Shown here: positions 47,427 to 59,700 of the stretch, in pieces | How the letters are laid out: each line of letters opens with the position of its first letter | How positions within the stretch are numbered: position 1 is the stretch's first letter | The notes under the pieces: model-generated | Databases searched by the model: none | Told to the model about the DNA's origin: nothing | What the model saw: the letters and a program-made list of their open reading frames with translations, nothing else | Origin: Larix kaempferi | Lineage: Eukaryota > Streptophyta > Pinopsida > Pinales > Pinaceae | Assembly (NCBI GenBank): GCA_027924585.1 | Contig: BSBM01000600.1 | Span: 15,249,001-15,313,000 of the forward strand | DNA: 64,000 bases | Reading direction: 5' to 3' | Position numbers and translations under genes: made by a program

Positions 47427-49090
47427 AGGAACCTCCGAACTGGACCTCACTACTCTAAGTTTCCTAAAGATAGTTGATGTCACAGACAGGTTGTCTCCAC
47501 AAGAATGCAAATGGGAGGAATAATATTCTTCCGAAAATAATACATCCACAGTTCCTCCCAAAGACTCCCTATCCAAATCCTTCTTGCGCCTACTCCCTTC
47601 CTTTTTCCTAATGGTCACGTTGGGCAGAGAAAGATATTGTGACTTAGGAATCAGATTACCCTCACAGAAAACCGGTATGGGCTCTGAAAAACAAACCCAG
47701 TTCCAAACAATTGACATCCCCCGCAGTCGAAACATGAAGTGGAGTAGCAGGAAAAGTATGTAGAGTGGCTTGTTTGTCTCTCAGAAGTTGGGAGTTAGAA
47801 AAAATAGGCAAATTCCCCAGTATAGCAGGTTTTGCAAGGTTGCAGGCCTCCTGTGGTTCAACCCCCATGGAAATACTGGTCTCTAGGTTAGGGTTTTTAG
47901 AAATAGGACTTATTGATGAGTCAAATGACATAAAATCCTTTCCCCAATCTTCCAGCACATATAACTCATCTTTGGACATAGATTTAAAGAGTGCAGGGAA
48001 GATAATTTTAAACTTACTTGAAAAAGGTGAAAGTTCCTCCAATGTCACTGAAGTTGACTTTTGAGAAAGCCCCAAATCTTAGAGATGTTTCGAAACGATG
48101 ACTGTAGTCCCAAAAGCCCCAGATCCCTTTTCCAGACCACAGTCCCTTCGTAGATGACTAGGTTTTCCACAAGCGAAGCACCAGAAAGATGTGCTCCAAT
48201 AGTCGAGCTCCCGTCGAATGATCTTTTCCCTCCACCAAATATTAATGCATTCCGGAAGTCCCAATGAAACATCAAGTTCAACCAGTATCCAGGCACATCG
48301 TTTGTCCTCATGGAAGAGTGAATTATCATAAAAAAACAAATTTACCAATTTGATTTGACAGGGTCACAAACACATCTCTAGACCATAAAGCCAAGGGAAA
48401 ACCCTTCAACAGAAACCATAAGTGGTTATTCTGAAACTGTTCGCTTGTCAGATCAAATTCCACGTGCCACTGTTTTAAACAGAGTGGCCCCCGCTCAATA
48501 ACCCAAAATCAAAGTTGCATGGGCTTCGTCCAAGAAATGGAAGACGACCCAATTATTAACCAGCATATGAACTCGCGAAGCATATGTGAGAAGGGGTTTC
48601 CAGTGAAAGTTTATCCAGGAAATGAGTGTTGAGCGACTAATGTCCGTATAACAGAGTTTCCCCACCAGGGCCCATGCCATTAAACTTATAACCCTACCAA
48701 CTTGAATGTCCTTACCAAGCACCATCTCATTACCCTCACCTATGATTTTGATAGCCTTTAGTGACTGGTTTTGACGAGCCTTTACCCCTCCACTACGGGA
48801 TATACCACCGCCCCATCGCAATGTATCACAAGGTTGATAAAACTCCTTATTAGAGCCCAAATATTCTCTAGAGTCTCCCCCATCTTTGGAGCCACCACAT
48901 AAAAGCGGGTCTTCCAACACCGGTTCCTATTCCAACAAAGGACCGGCTCCCAATGTAATGTGGTCAGTCGAGGAGGTCCCCTAGAAACATGCCATAGAAA
49001 ATGATGCATCAAGTGCCAGTATTCCCACTGACAAGCAGTCGTCAGTTCCACTGATGTTAGTAAGAAAATCCAAAAACCCAGAGCATACAT
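47427..49090 (-). pseudogene. LINE ORF1 (DUF4283-like, CCHC knuckle)
   Basis: Minus-strand pieces read as a LINE ORF1. The DUF4283-like part (ALVGKLCYTDISRSTLISWI, then NNWVVFHFLDEAHATLIL) is at about 48690-48500. The zinc knuckle CFACGKPSHLRRDC is at about 48185-48140. A Ser-rich C-terminal region extends to about 47427. Frames change near 48930, 48500, 48350 and 47700, and stops are present. It ends just upstream of ORF2, as expected. Confidence 0.8.
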
Positions 49091-49273
49091 AAAAGCCCTA
49101 AGAAAAATAAAACCTGCGAACCTCCAGGAAAACCCTACAGTTCATGGCTAGTTGGGACACCATTACTAAAGTACCCCATAGTAACATATTCCAGGTGATG
49201 CCATGGAATTAACAACTGATACAAACCCTAATCGCCCCTCTCCACCAAATGGACATCCTCAATATGAGAAGTA

Positions 49274-49772
49274 TGTTGTTTGTGGAGCCTGATCTTCCAG
49301 ATTCAGAGATGTTATCAGTCGTGTTTGTACCCCAGGCTTACTGTACACTCGTTCCCCCACTTTGGGGTTCAAGGGTGAATCCCCCAAGAAATTTTTTTTG
49401 GGCTGTTTTCGCCAACAGTTTACGGGCCCATGGTTTTGGGTAACCCATCGTATTTTCCCGTTGTATTTCCCCTATAAAATAAAGGCATTGTAACATGGCT
49501 AGGGTTGATGTATTAGGTATTATGCATTGTAAATATCTTTGAGATCGAAAAGAGAGACTGTGAGAAAGTGAAGAGGAAGTGCAGCAGATGTGCTGTAGGT
49601 TGTATCCCTTCATTTGCTGGATGGTATAATAATAAGGACTGGGAATTTCAGTGTGGATGTAGCCCATCTTGGCTGAACCACGATATATTGGTGTCTCTCT
49701 TGTGATGTGATTGTGTAATTTGTATTTGCATCTTGTTTATTTTTATTGCTCTGCGATCCTATTTTTCTAACA
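49274..49772 (+). mobile_element. Solo LTR with 5-bp target duplication
   Basis: The 499-bp repeat starts TGTTGTTTGTGG and ends TTTTTCTAACA, flanked on both sides by AAGTA (49269-49273 and 49773-49777). Inside it has a TATA-like CCTATAAAATAAAGG (about 49470-49485) and the phrase GGATGTAGCCCATCTTGGC, then GAACCACG, familiar from U5 regions of plant Copia LTRs. No internal element sequence adjoins it. It is a product of recombination between the two LTRs of a full element. Confidence 0.87.
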
Positions 49773-49777
49773 AAGTA

Positions 49778-51700
49778 AGTGCGGGAAACTAAGAATAATT
49801 ATTTCTCAAGAAAAAAAGTCAAAAATGTCATCCTATACACTATATAAATATAATTATTATTTAGGAAAAAATAATGAATTGTGATATTTTTAAGACTCAC
49901 TAAAATTTATCAAATAATTAAAGGAAATTAGTCTAAATACTCCTCAACTTATCATTACTATAATTAAATACATTAAAATGAAAGTATCATAGTTATTGTG
50001 GATTTTTGTAAGTAAAAAGGTATTGAAGAGTAATCAAGTTATAAAATTAGGTAAATATATATTTTATATAGCTCCAATAATTGGTTCAATTGGTTGAACC
50101 ATTTATCGAAGGAATGTTGTGAACAAAGGGGTCATAAGCCATCGGTTCAAATCCGATAAGTCCCTTGTGGTTACCTGATACTATCATGGTTGGCAGTTGA
50201 GCGACCCACCATCTGTTTAAAGAAGAGGAGTGATGATCCCATGAGGTTTTCATTTTCATCTTGGGATGTTTTGGGGCTAGTTTAATGGTGAGTTTCACTA
50301 TCAAGATCACGAGCATTGATCCTAATTTATTTCTCATATAATATCCCTGCAAAGTGTACAAACAAAATGAAAAGACAAAACATAAAATGAGGATGAAGTA
50401 ATTAATTAAATGAAATTGAAATACAATGTCATATCCCCAATCAGAAATTAGGGATATTATCTCCAAGGTTCAAACTTTAATTATGTTGATTTTCAAAATT
50501 TTCGCAAACAATGGTTTATGAAGGCTTATGAGATGTTCTCGTTCAACAACAGTGGACTGTATGTGTATTTCTAATGTCCATTAAAGGTGTGCATCTCATT
50601 AATGTGCTTAGATTCCACTGATATGTGTCCCAAATCAGATCTGATATAAAATTGGAAGCTTGTAAAGAAATTAGGAACACTAGTTCAATTTTGGCTACAC
50701 CAAATACAAGGTTTCCAACTCTTCTCAAACACTACCAGAGCGACTCGAATTCTACCAATACCAGTTTAATGGAATCAAATAGACTCAAATAAAACTAGCT
50801 GGCCCACTTATAGACTCCAAATAAATTTCAAGGAAGTATGAAAGGCACCCTCTCAAGACTAATGAGAAACTAGCTCGATTTCCCCACACAGGAATACTAG
50901 TTTTTCAACTTGACCCAAAAACCTCCTAATCGACTCTAATCCTTCCAAAAACATTCAATAAGGCTAAAATACATCCAAAAAAATATAATTGACTGAGTAA
51001 TAGACCTCAGGGGACTTATATTAAAGTTTTACGATAAGTACTGTAAATTGCATAACCATATGAGAAAGATTTATACATGGAATCACCGATTACTTAAATA
51101 TGAACACCATATGAGGAAAACACTTGGATATTTATTATTCACTATATGGGAACATTAATGAAACTAATTATAATAGTACATGGATCTTACACAACTCGAA
51201 ATTCATGAAATACTTAGTTATAATTGTACAAGTTCGAACCTCTACTAGAAGAGATACAAAATGGAGTAGATATGATAAAATGGGCACATATCTAATATGA
51301 ACACCTTTTTGAGTGAAAAAATGTGTTTCCCACTGTAAAAAACACTATGAATGCAATGGATTAGGTCTCACATCCCATAAATGCTCATAAGTGTCGAAAA
51401 CAGAACCAACATTTCAACCATCCTTCACTGATCCAAGTTCTAAATCAACAAGAAACACCTCCAAATGATAGAGCATCCTCCCAAATTGCACCCTATGTCA
51501 CATAGAAGTTATATAATTCCAAATAGTGATCTCTTCAAGTGAAAATGGATCTAATGGTGCACCCTCCTCAAGCAAGAACCCACAACTCCAACACCAAAAT
51601 GTCCGTAAAACACCATAAACCTCTACTGCTACATCTTGAAATTCCAAACACCTGTAGATGAATTCGAACCAGCAATAGAAAAAGATATAAACCCGCATCA
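49778..51700. other. AT-rich DNA without genes
   Basis: No coding is recognised. The only structured stretch is the tRNA-like segment near 50081-50165. Confidence 0.5.
50081..50165 (+). other. tRNA-like segment (A-box and B-box), possible SINE head
   Basis: TGGTTCAATTGG at about 50082 resembles a pol III A-box. About 55 bases later ATCGGTTCAAATCCGAT forms a perfect T-arm with a B-box. A full cloverleaf cannot be drawn: the bases after the T-arm (AAGTCCC) have no matching 5' acceptor strand. It is either a tRNA-derived SINE head or a decayed tRNA copy. Confidence 0.35.
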
Positions 51701-52633
51701 ACTGAATCTCACTTGATAAATATTAGTGATTCCTCCTCACCTCTCATTCACATGAAGCACAATTGAGAAATCTGAGTGATTTCTCCTCTCTTGCTAGCTA
51801 GGGTGGAATCTTTCACGACTGAAACTAGTTCTGTAGCAAGGGGCACATCTCCCAGGCTTGATAAGTTCAATGGATATCCAATACCAAAATTCAAAATGAC
51901 CAAAATCCCCTTCACTTGTGTCTTCACCCTTTTTGTAAATCTTCGTGGAGCATGTCCCCCTCATTCTAGAATTCTCTCACAAATATTTAATAAAATATTA
52001 ATAAATGTTATTTTTATGAGAGAATGACACCTTGGGGACCCATTTAATTACGCTCTAATGTTATTTGGCCAAATAATAACTTCATCTACCTTGAAAATTC
52101 GAATATGAGAGGATTAGCTTGATTTTGGGGGAGTTGCATCCTCATGTGGGCCCACTCTAACCTCTAGCTCCCTTCTTGTCTAAATTTATGACCTGCAACA
52201 TGTCATAAGGTGTCATAAGCTGTCACAGGGACCTGCAACATGTCATAAGTTGTCATAAGATGTCATATATTTATATTGGGAATTACACTTCCACAAGTGC
52301 CCCCTCCTTTACTATTATTATCCAGGGGAGTTACAATTAGATAAGATGCCTTCATTATGAGATGCCTTCCACCTTAGAATTCGAATTTGGAGATGCTTGG
52401 CTTGATTTGGGGGAATTACAACTCATATGGGGCCCAACTCATCCTCCTATGCACCCTCCTTGTCCAATGTTTTTCTAATGTTGCATTAATCACAAATATT
52501 GGACATTATAATATACAAATTTGTGACCCATGCCACCACCTTAATAATTTATAATGAATTTACCAAGTGAATTAGTCCATTGTATCCCCTAGTCCAATGG
52601 AGTGATCCTTAGCAAAAATTTGGGGACAATACA
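51700..52633 (-). repeat. Probable 3' LTR of a minus-strand Gypsy element (left end unresolved)
   Basis: The minus strand reads GCTTGAGGACAAGCAATCTT, then GGACAGGGGGAC, then TGTATTGTCCCC. The first phrase is the familiar 3' UTR signature of many plant Gypsy elements. It is followed by a purine tract, so the LTR begins at 52633 and extends leftward. Two diverged copies of a ~85-bp segment (GGATTAGCTTGATTTTGGGG near 52110 and GCTTGGCTTGATTTGGGGGA near 52400) lie in it. The TG/CA end on the left could not be fixed. Confidence 0.55.
52190..52272. repeat. Short tandem repeats of GTCATAAG phrases
   Basis: GACCTGCAACATGTCATAAG occurs twice about 40 bp apart, with further TGTCATAAG copies between and after. 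Confidence 0.75.
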
Positions 52634-53799
52634 GTCCCCCTGTCCAAGATTGCTTGTCCTCAAGCAATTTAAATTTGGGTGTGGTAGTGTTTGTTATCGT
52701 TCCCCAAATTATGCACATTAATTTTTATGGCTCCTTCCTTAGTGATGACTATTCATAAGGCTGCAATTTCAAGTGGACCAAGTCATCATGCTAGAGTTCA
52801 AAATCTGAGCCACACTAAGGCTGAAAAAGGTATCATGGCTCCAAACCAATCGAAAGGAGGTGAAGTATACCCTTCTCACTGTATGGTACTACAAAGCATT
52901 GGCATGGGAAACCTCTTGACCAATGCCAATAAGAAGAGTAACTATATACTACAATCACTCAATCAAATCCCCCAAAATATGGTTTGCTATGAATCTCATC
53001 ATATGAAAGTTGAAATTGACTCTCAACTCTGGGTCTGTTGCTGGAAATATGCCTTGCACTGAAACTCTAAGATCCCCAACTAATCTCAAAAGGGAACCAC
53101 CATGTTGCTGTTGCGCGAATCTAACCATAACCATCCCACTGTTATACTCTGTCTGCATCCCCCTCTCATGGATCTCCAAACTGAAAAATATATGAAAATT
53201 GAATCTACCACCATGGATAGTGGCCTGCATAGGCATCCAAGTGAAATCTACCATCCTATTGCCATAATCTATGCTGAATATAGGAAAATGAAGTATGTCA
53301 TTGGTATAGGAAAAGGAAGTATTTCCATAATCTATGTTGAAATCGTTGCCCATGACTCTCGGCTGCTCATGAACTCTAACAATCCCCTTAAGAGATAGCT
53401 CCATCTCTCTTACTATTCCTCCATCAACCCAGCTGAAACAATTGAGTCCAAGAATGATCCCAGGGTCCCAAAGGAACTTGAGAAATGTAGAGGGTCTATT
53501 TAATCCACCTCTACAACGCATAGTCTCCACACAAATATCGCATAGTCTCCACACAAATAGCCTCCTATAGTCTCCCAAGCCACCTAGCAGGAAGACACTG
53601 TATCCCTCCATCATAGGGTCTCCCACCTAGAAAACTAATCCTCTGCTCCACATGGAAAGGATCGTGAAAGTGATGGATGGCTCTACTATTACACCAAAAT
53701 CTCATCATCATGACTAATGTGTCCTATGTATTCCCCGATCCCTAAAGTCCCTGAGCTAAAACATTGAATGATAAGTTGCTGTCTTTCCATTTTACCTTT
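52634..53799 (-). other. 3' internal region of the minus-strand Gypsy relic
   Basis: A 223-codon minus frame (53626-52955) is open but matches nothing I recognise, and overlapping plus-strand frames are also long, so coding is doubtful. No RT or integrase motif is present. The stretch ends where the next Gypsy LTR begins. Confidence 0.35.
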
Positions 53800-54661
53800 T
53801 GTTGTCACTCCGACGTGCCCTGCTGTCCAGCAAGGTGTGTCAGGTTCAAGGTGACATGCTCTGCAACTTAGCAAAGCGTGTCAGTGACGTAGTGTGCTCT
53901 TTTACAAGGTGCGTTGATCGCTCTCTAGCGCATGTTTTCCTTGTGCAAGGTGCGTCGCAGTTGGTTAAAATGAAAAAAAGAGAAGCTTCGAGTGACTTCT
54001 CGAAGCTTGGATGGTGTGGAGACTTATCCCCACTTACCTAGAAAGGTGGCAGTCGATCCCCTTGTCTAGTGGGATGATCCCTTAATCCTCTCCCCTAAAT
54101 CCTCAACCTCTGCTATCCCTTTATATCTATATATATGAACCCCCTCTCCATTGTTAAGGGAGGAAGGATAGAGTACCTATATGCTAGTGAAATTTCTCTA
54201 GGTGATCCTCTTCATCCATTAGGAGGATAAGCATTTGATCTTGGAGGCTAGTATTGTTGGAAGGAGGTTATGACGTCAAAGCATTGGTCATAACATCTCT
54301 CCCTTTGTACTTCTTACTATTACATTTAATACAAGTTCTTTCCATAAAATTTATTGTGTCAATGATGTTTAGTATTTACTTATTTGACTGTTAATCTAGA
54401 TCAATTGACATCCATGTGATTTTATTACTTGTTTGTTTCCACATGTCTTGTCTGGTTTTGCAGCTAGAGATCTGAAGATCAGGACTTGGAGCAACAAGGA
54501 GAAAGGAACTGCACACTTGAGGTAAGGCATCTCTTATATTTGTCTTGCATTTCAATTGATTTAGGAAAGGTACTTGTGTTATATATTTATTTGTTCTAGA
54601 TCTGAACCATGCAGACTAGGGAGATCTATTTGAGTCCGCTGATACAGATTGTCCGTAAACA
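53800..54661 (+). repeat. Probable Gypsy 5' LTR
   Basis: It begins TGTTGTCACTCC and ends CCGTAAACA directly before the PBS region. A strong TATA-like run (TTTATATCTATATATATGAA) lies at 54120-54139, with a GC-richer U3 upstream. With no second LTR in the window, the left boundary is inferred from the TGTT...AACA termini. Confidence 0.55.
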
Positions 54662-54665
54662 AATT

Positions 54666-54683
54666 TGGCGACCATACTGGGGA
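54666..54683 (+). promoter_or_regulatory. Gypsy primer binding site
   Basis: TGGCGACCATACTGGGGA follows the LTR end after a few bases. It resembles the TGGCGNC...GGGGA primer sites of plant Gypsy elements of the Tat/Athila type. Confidence 0.65.
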
Positions 54684-56782
54684 TAGTAGTCCATGTTTTT
54701 TTATTTGATTTCATTTTGGTTTCTTTGATTTCTTTCCAATTAGTCTCTAGCCTCGAACTTGCTTTTTCTTTTTGGACTTGACCATTAGAGAGTCTCTGGG
54801 CCATCCATACTCTGTTTGGGATCTTTATTGGGCCTTCTACCTTTTTATTCTTAGAGAATTTTTATTTTTTGTTGCTTGGATCTCGCCCGACTCACCTGGG
54901 CCATTCATCACCCGTGTCACTGTAATTCTGGCGCACTTGGACTGTGTGCATACTGCGTCGCTGACGCTCTCTGTCAGTTTACAGCATGTGTCGTTGACGC
55001 GATTACCCAGTGTGCAGAGCGCGTTGTTGGGTCTCCCAACGCTCTGGCGCACCCTTGCATGGCACGTCACCCTCCATTAATTTTCACTCAATGTTAAAAA
55101 TTCTCAAAGTTGGTTTTTGGATTATTTTTTGAGTTCTGTTTGTTTTTCATTGACTGCTACATAACCTCCTAGACCCAACATACTTCATCCTTGGCTTATT
55201 TTTGAAGTTTGAGTATTGATTTGAGTCCTAGCTAGTCAAGCGGGTGTATATCTCGTTGTGGGAAATTTCAATCCCCCATGAGCAACTTCAGTCTTGTGAC
55301 TCCTTATCATGTCATCTGATCTGTTCGATCTGACTTCTAAGCCCCCCGACATTGGTTTGTTGTGATTTTGCTCAATTTTGTGTGTTTTTGTATGTTTTTG
55401 AGATTTTGGGTGATTATTTTTTTGTGTGAGTTTCCAATCAATCGAAGTTTGTAGTAGTGTATTCTCTGATTTTTATGAACATAGACTTGAAAAGTGGTAT
55501 AATTCTCATATCTATTGAGTACATTGATTATAAAATCAAAGTTGTTCATTATCTTCATTTCAAGCTTATATCTTGGAATTGTTGTGGAGAATTTTTATGC
55601 TCTGGAACAAGTATTAAGAAGATATTTGGAAAGTTTAAAGTATCATAATTGACTTGCATTTTCTTGGGTTTGAAAAATTTATTCATCATTTCCTTGAAAA
55701 TTCTAAGTGCATTTGAACTTTTGCGAAGCATTCCAAAGATAGTGAAAATTCTTGCATTTTGGTTTTCTTCCCACCTTTTTATCGTTATTTTGGAAAATAA
55801 GAGTTATTGCATTGAAAAAGAAATTATTCTTTTCATTTTTTCATAGATTCGCTTAACTTGAAAAGAGAAAAATGAAAAAACATTTGGACTTGGTGTATTA
55901 TTCATTTTTGTTGGATTAGTGAAAGCATGCTTTTGATTCTTTTGGATTGATTTTGAAAGAATATAGGTACTTGTTCGTTTCATTATCGAAAACAAAGAAT
56001 ATTTCTCCTTACCTTAGCTAGTTTTCATTGAAAAGAAAAAAGAAAAGATTTGCATTTGCATGTAGTTAATATTTGCATCCTTTTAAATTCCTGTCTACAC
56101 CTCATGCATTCACCTAACCGTCAAGATAAAATTTAACGGTAGCATTAGGTTAAAAATGTATAGAAAATTGTGTGTTAAGTTAGAGACATGTTCCGACGTC
56201 TTTAAGCGTGGCAACTGTCGTTATTTTCCTGCACTGCATCCCGAGGGCTTGTAGTTCTTCCACAAACTAATCGGTATATCGAACGGCCTTTCACATACCT
56301 TCGGGTATATAGAAAGGTACTTCATATAATTGATAATATATCGGAAGGCTCCTGTCGCGCGGTTATGCATTAGACAACACCACTACGGATTTGAGCTCCC
56401 ATGTACCTTGAGTATATCGGGAGACCCTACTAGGATTCCTGTAACCATCCGAGTTAACCTATTGGCCATACTGGCGTGGAAATACACCAAGAACAACACT
56501 CGGGGAGATACTACGCACGTGCTATCAGGTAGTCAGGTTATACGGTCGGGGGTATGGTCCTAATCCTCCCTGGTTAGTGCTCTGAAATATTGGGCCAAGT
56601 ATAACCGTTGGACCCTGTGGTATATCGTGAGTTGCGACACCTTGATAATCCCATGAGGTTCCAAACCTTTGAATCCACACCTACCACATAAGTTTTCTTG
56701 AGGATTTAGCTTGTGTAGATTTTGGATTGTATTTTTTCTTTTTATATATAAAACTCTTAGGAGAAATTTTGGTTCAGTCATT
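54684..56782 (+). other. Gypsy leader, noncoding
   Basis: This is 2.1 kb without a convincing ORF between PBS and gag ATG. It has T-rich stretches (55330-55900) and, at about 56270-56560, repeated TATATCG phrases (TCGGTATATCGAACGGCC, GGGTATATAG, GAGTATATCGGGAG). Confidence 0.55.
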
Positions 56783-59700
56783 ATGGATGATCAACCTTTA
56801 AGGAGATCCCGCAGGATTTTAAACTTGCCACTTGAATATCCCCTTAATTAGGAGGAGAAATCGGGAGCAACTATGGATCAACCTACCACATCCGTGTCAC
56901 ATGAAGAAGATACTTCTATAATGGAGTCGGGAATGAACTATTCACCTCCCGCAAATCCACCTATCACTGATCCTATGGGTCCTGTGATTGTGGAACAACC
57001 TGCTTCACACGACACATCTTTTCATCATTCGATGGAAGGACATCCTGGAGCCACAGACTGGATTTTCAGTCAACCCCAGGATGACCCGGTATCAACAACT
57101 TTTGGTCCCACTGCATCGTTTTGGTACACTTCTTTAGGTCAACATGTTTCCAATTTTGATTCACTTCCGACGGTGGAAAATCTATTTCATCGTCTTCCTC
57201 GATGGATTCCCAATGACGTCTTTCTCGCACATGTTTACGAGACTACAGATCATTTATGAATGTTTAGTAACGAACTTAGACGACAGAGTTTCCCACTTAG
57301 GACTAATCCGGAAGTGTCAGCTATTGAACAACATTCCCCTATCAATTCTTTATCGTTTTCTTCACTAGGAACATCTACACCTACCTTGACCACTTATGAA
57401 CCAGGTCAACCATCATTCCCGACGAGTACACCTTAGATTCATGCGACCCGTTCAACACCTCATTTGACCCCAATGACTGGAGGGCAACTTTCAACCACTA
57501 TTAACTATGCTACTGGAACATTACCTCCACAACCCCCAACTCAAAATTCGAGGGGAGGTTATAATCTACCTGTTAGTCTATAGTTGAGTGAAGGTCATCC
57601 CTTAGTTAGTAGTCAAAAATTAGTTACAGGTCAACCTACGATTAGTGGTCAACATTCGGTTACTGGGAACACTCCTACAAGTGGACAATTCTTAACTGGG
57701 GGGAAACCCCTAGATAGTGGACCCAATCTAGCTGGGGCATCACCCAGTTAGTGGACATAACGTGAGTGGAGGACATGATTCACATTTGAATTATAGTATG
57801 GTTGGAAGTTCTCTTCCAAGCATGGGACATCCTACGTGGACACATCACACAAGGGGACCATCTATTTGGACTCAAACCCCATGGAGGCATATCTATTTGG
57901 GCCATCATAATTTAGTTCTAGGACAAAATTACCTAGGAAACCTCTTTCATGGACTACCCTATCTCGGAAACACACACACCCCATGGGGGAACCATAATGT
58001 TCCACCATTTGGACCTCTAGCCGGTGGACCACCCCCACCACCTCCACCAGTTGCCCCTCCACCTCCCCCACCATCTGGTCCACCACCACGACCACCACCT
58101 TATTCTCGAGGAGGAGGACCCTTGCATTCTGGCGGAGGCCCACCTTATTCTGGAGGAGGAGGACCCCCGCATTCTGGCGGAGGCCCACCTTATTTATGAG
58201 GAGGAGGACCCCCACCTTTTGGCGGAGGACCACCTTATTCTGGAGGAGTAGGAACCCCTCCTTCTGGTGGAGGACCAACTTATTATGGAGGAGGAGGACC
58301 CCCACATTCTGGCAGAGTACCACCTTATTATGGAGGAGGAGGACCCCCACCTTCTGGCGGAGGACCACTTTATTATGGAGGAGGAGGACCCCCACCTTCT
58401 GGAGGAGGAGGAGGACCCCCTTCAGGTCCACCTCCCAACACAGGAGGCCCACCTTGATATGGCCAATTTACTATGTGAGGACCTTACAATAAATCTATCC
58501 ATGGTCCTACTTGTACACCGATTCCTTATCAGTATTACCAGTATCCACAGCCGAACCAACAATTACCATTTCTGGCTACACTTGATCTTCCACATTTGTC
58601 GCGTTTGACTAATGATCCCATTCATCATGGAATAAATTGACCTACGATTCCTGTGAAGTTACCATCAGAAATTTCAAAGTTTGATGACAAACCCGGCTAG
58701 GACCCTAAGAACCACGTCATGATTTATCATTTGTGGTGTTCTTCCAATTCCTTAATGGATGATTCCATCCATTTGAGGTTATTTCAATGAACCATCACTG
58801 GCACTACCGCAAAGTGCTACATTGAGTTGCCACCACATTCCTTTCCTGACTTTCGATCTTTGGCTATGTCATTTTTTACTCACTTCCATCTACCAATTCG
58901 TTACGAAACCGATACAGATATTTTGACTTCTCTCCGTCAAACTACTGCCACTCACATTTTTGAGCATATTCATGAGTGGAGGAGGAGACGAAGTCTTATT
59001 AAAGCCTCCATTCTGGATCAACTCCTTGCAGATTGGTTCACGAAGTCACTACTGCCTATCATAGCTAAAGATGTAGCAATGGGTGGGGCCGTCATGGAGG
59101 AACAAGCTATATCTCGTGCTCAGTATTTAGACCTTGTCTATGCCCAATCTAACACCTTATATGATATCATTCCTGATGTTCCCCTCCCTACATATGATCC
59201 AAAAAAACCACCTACAGGACCTCATGCCGATTGCATCATTCGTTCCGTTCATACCCTGCCTGCTACACAATCCAGTGGATCACAAAGCCATCATAGCTCG
59301 ACCCCACCCGCGACGCAGCCTGGACATCACACCAACCAATCACCCAACCTTGCTTCCAATGAGGAAGTGAATTCATTTCAATCTTCTTCACCTCAAAAAT
59401 CCAGTGGTAAAAAGAAGAACAAAGGTAAATCTAAAAATTCTTCTAACCAGCAAGAGCCAAGAAATAATCCCGAAGACAATAAACAAAAGCGGAAGGTAAA
59501 ATATCCTTGTTGACTGTGCGGTGATGACCACTTCACCAAAGAATGCCCACATCGAAAGGAAGTGAAAAAGTTCCTTAAAGGGAACCCTACACCTGCAGTC
59601 TTAACTGATCCCTTCCCCACACAACAACAACAAATGATTGCACAACAACAATATCCTTCTCAAGGAGAATTGTCCACCACCGCTCATGTTCTCATGAGGC

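Larger units (their letters stand above)
44640..49130 (-). mobile_element. Internally deleted LINE, minus strand
   Basis: ORF1 and ORF2 of a third plant LINE can be followed from about 49090 to 44676. An internal deletion near 47170 removes the end of the endonuclease and the start of RT. Exact ends are not resolved: no clear poly(A) or target duplication was found. It is closer in RT sequence style to the first LINE (shared RGLRQGCPLSPLLF and LLFVDD) than to the second. Confidence 0.82.

Noticed and set aside
50081-50165. Functional tRNA gene
   Set aside because: No acceptor stem can be formed with the bases following the T-arm.
52955-53626. 223-codon minus ORF as a functional gene
   Set aside because: Overlapping open frames exist on the plus strand, no motif is visible, and it lies in the noncoding 3' part of a Gypsy relic; kept only as a noted region.
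55649-55995. T-rich and A-rich short ORFs in the Gypsy leader
   Set aside because: Low-complexity composition and no conserved start or domain.
57862-58452. 196-codon minus-strand ORF opposite gag
   Set aside because: It is a shadow of the Gly/Pro tandem repeats in the gag frame.
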